A stretch of 64,000 bases of DNA, from the NCBI GenBank assembly GCA_963709765.1, contig CAVPXL010000014.1, forward strand, positions 34,976 through 98,975, given 5' to 3'. The first letter of the stretch is position 1. Each line of letters begins with the position of its first letter. The notes beneath the pieces were generated by a model that had not been told where the DNA came from, made no database searches, and was given only the letters and a program-made list of their open reading frames with translations. The DNA comes from Roseitranquillus sp963709765. Its GTDB lineage: Bacteria > Pseudomonadota > Alphaproteobacteria > Rhodobacterales > Rhodobacteraceae. Shown one piece after another: positions 60,078 to 64,000 of this stretch. The translations under genes were made by a program, and so were the position numbers.

Positions 60078-60926
60078 TCAGTCGAGCAGCCTCATGTCGC
60101 TAAGGGCGCCCGGCGGAATTGACGCTACGTCCTTCAGCTCGACTTCAACCGCCCCGGTGGCGTCTTCGATCGCGGCCGCGACCACAGATTGACGGATTGC
60201 GGTGGCAAGTTCGTTCGCCACGGCTTCGAATCGCGGCGGCTCCTTGTCGCGGACATCATTTAGACGGATCACGTGCCAGCCGAACTGGGTCTGAACTGGC
60301 GCCGATATACTCTCCTTCTCAAGGCTCTCGACCGCAGTTTCGAATTCCGGAACCATCATGCCCTTGCCGAACCAGCCGAGTTCGCCGCCATTCGGGCCGG
60401 ATGGACCCGTCGAGCGCGTCCTGGCGAGTTCCGCAAAATCTGCGCCGCCTTCAATCTCGTCGACGATCTCCGCGGCCTCTTCCTCGGTTTCGACAAGGAT
60501 GTGGGATGCGTTGTACTCGCGGGGCGTCTCGCCTTGCAGGTATTGCGACTCGTAGGCCGTCTTCAACGCCTCCTCCGTCAGGGCGGCGGCGAGATCGTCT
60601 TCCAACGCGACGTTGGCCAGAAGGGCACGCTCCTCGTTTTCGACTGCCAGGTCGATAGCGCGGGGGCGATCCGTCACCTGAGCCGCCAGCGCGGCCTGCT
60701 GGACCAGCTGCTCGCGCACGGCTTCGAACAATGCCTCGTCCGGCAGTTGCGCATATTGCTCCGGCAATCGCGCGCGAAGGGCGATCATGTGGCCCAACGT
60801 GATGTCGGTGCCGTTGACGGTCGCCACGACCGTTTCGATGGAGGGCAGCTCGTCCTGAGCCTGTGCAGTGGCAGTCAGCGCAAACAGAGCGGCTCCGGCC
60901 AGACGGATGATCGGGCGATGCGGCAT
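60078..60926 (-). CDS. Periplasmic parvulin-type peptidyl-prolyl isomerase
   Basis: A 282-residue exported foldase. The signal peptide (LAGAALFALTATAQAQ) is cleaved near residue 24. A SurA-like helical N-terminal region follows, then a parvulin domain at about 135-225 with YNASHILVETEEEA, GGELGWFGKGMMVPEFE and QTQFGWHVIRL. It should help outer-membrane or periplasmic proteins fold after Sec export. It diverges from secA, which fits a shared role in secretion. Confidence 0.93.
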   Translation of the reverse strand: MPHRPIIRLAGAALFALTATAQAQDELPSIETVVATVNGTDITLGHMIALRARLPEQYAQLPDEALFEAVREQLVQQAALAAQVTDRPRAIDLAVENEERALLANVALEDDLAAALTEEALKTAYESQYLQGETPREYNASHILVETEEEAAEIVDEIEGGADFAELARTRSTGPSGPNGGELGWFGKGMMVPEFETAVESLEKESISAPVQTQFGWHVIRLNDVRDKEPPRFEAVANELATAIRQSVVAAAIEDATGAVEVELKDVASIPPGALSDMRLLD

Positions 60927-60951
60927 GAAAGTCCTTCCCCAAGCGGCAACA

Positions 60952-60980
60952 TTGACTTGATTTCAAGTGCCCCTTACATC
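60952..60980 (+). promoter_or_regulatory. Possible promoter of secA
   Basis: TTGACT (60952-60957) is followed after 17 bases by TACATC (60975-60980), about 100 bases before the secA ATG. The -35 matches five of six consensus bases; the -10 is weak. Confidence 0.35.
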
Positions 60981-61078
60981 GGCGTCTGGCCGGTGCGGGG
61001 CCACTTTCTCTGGTTTCTATTGCGGGTGCGGAGTCCCTTCAAGCCGCTCTGACCGCTTCCCCCTCAAACGGAGTGGAC

Positions 61079-63773
<2,695 letters not shown>

Positions 63774-63970
63774 TCCGATCGCTGGATTGAGGTCTTCGTC
63801 CAGACGCCGTTTCCGCCCGCCCGGTCGTTCGATATTCACTCTGACAGCCGCCCCGGTAGCTGCCGCCGCGGTATTCCAAAATTTGCTTCATGTTCGGATG
63901 TGACGATCGGGCCTGCGGACGGTTTCGTGCGTACCGATACAGTACCTTTCTGTCGGACCGGAGGCCAAAC

Positions 63971-64000
63971 GTGGCGAGACGAAAGTTCAGCGACGAGTTC
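63971..64000 (+). mobile_element. Start of a probable transposase (IS3/IS66-type OrfA), cut by the window edge
   Basis: A GTG at 63971, eight bases after GGAGG, opens the peptide MARRKFSDEF. This is the stereotyped N-terminus of helix-turn-helix OrfA proteins of IS3- and IS66-type elements. Only ten codons are visible. The element's left end should lie within about 100 bases upstream, but no terminal repeat can be defined without the other end. The 197 bases after secA contain no other gene. Confidence 0.6.

Overview
The window is a gene-dense, high-GC stretch of an alphaproteobacterial chromosome. Gene content and order (maf-aroE-coaE-dnaQ, hemJ-rho-mnmE-mnmG-rsmG-parA-parB, hemW-rdgB-rph, hrcA-grpE, rimP-nusA-ylxR-infB) and protein details fit the family Rhodobacteraceae (Roseobacter/Rhodobacter group). 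That assignment rests on recalled gene order and protein style, not on a search. No rRNA, tRNA, CRISPR array or prophage was recognised. The only mobile DNA is the first ten codons of a probable transposase at the right edge.

Layout. 1-4 kb: the start of a probable arfB with an unusual leader (an 18-codon ORF under an extremely strong Shine-Dalgarno, followed by three hairpins), then a phytase-like lipoprotein, mepA and a UMF1-type MFS transporter. 3.6-9.5 kb: yggT, recQ, a YbaK-type deacylase overlapping an acetyl-CoA acetyltransferase, an Smr protein and a Tim44-domain protein. 9.5-13.3 kb: fxsA, secB and the overlapping minus-strand chain maf-aroE-coaE-dnaQ. 13.3-13.7 kb: a convincing chromosome origin, with five DnaA boxes at 8/9 or better plus an AT-rich tract. 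13.7-21 kb: hemJ, rho, mnmE, mnmG, rsmG, parA and parB. Two perfect 16-bp parS palindromes lie inside the first codons of mnmG and rsmG.

21-39.7 kb: hemW/rdgB/rph diverge from hrcA/grpE. Then come mutS, maeB, a ribokinase, an exported msrA, argG, ilvA, an HPt protein opposite a response regulator-PP2C phosphatase, hslO, a CoA-type Nudix hydrolase and cca. 39.8-46.9 kb is envelope-oriented: two tandem ABC exporters, an RNA uracil methyltransferase, two L,D-transpeptidases flanking a CAP-domain lipoprotein, and a 60-aa exported protein ending in a textbook terminator. 47-52.6 kb: hemH, an NDUFAF5-like methyltransferase, comF, a glutaredoxin, a nitrilase-family hydrolase, ubiG and pip. 52.7-64 kb: rimP-nusA-ylxR-infB with an attenuator-like terminator just before rimP, a previously uncalled 45-aa gene, mutT, argJ, a parvulin, secA and the transposase start.

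The strongest anomaly is sequence quality. Twelve genes, including the essential secA, are broken by thirteen frameshifts. At least eleven are single-base insertions, mostly in short homopolymers. This points to sequencing or assembly error, not gene decay. Broken genes are therefore annotated as whole CDSs spanning the shift.
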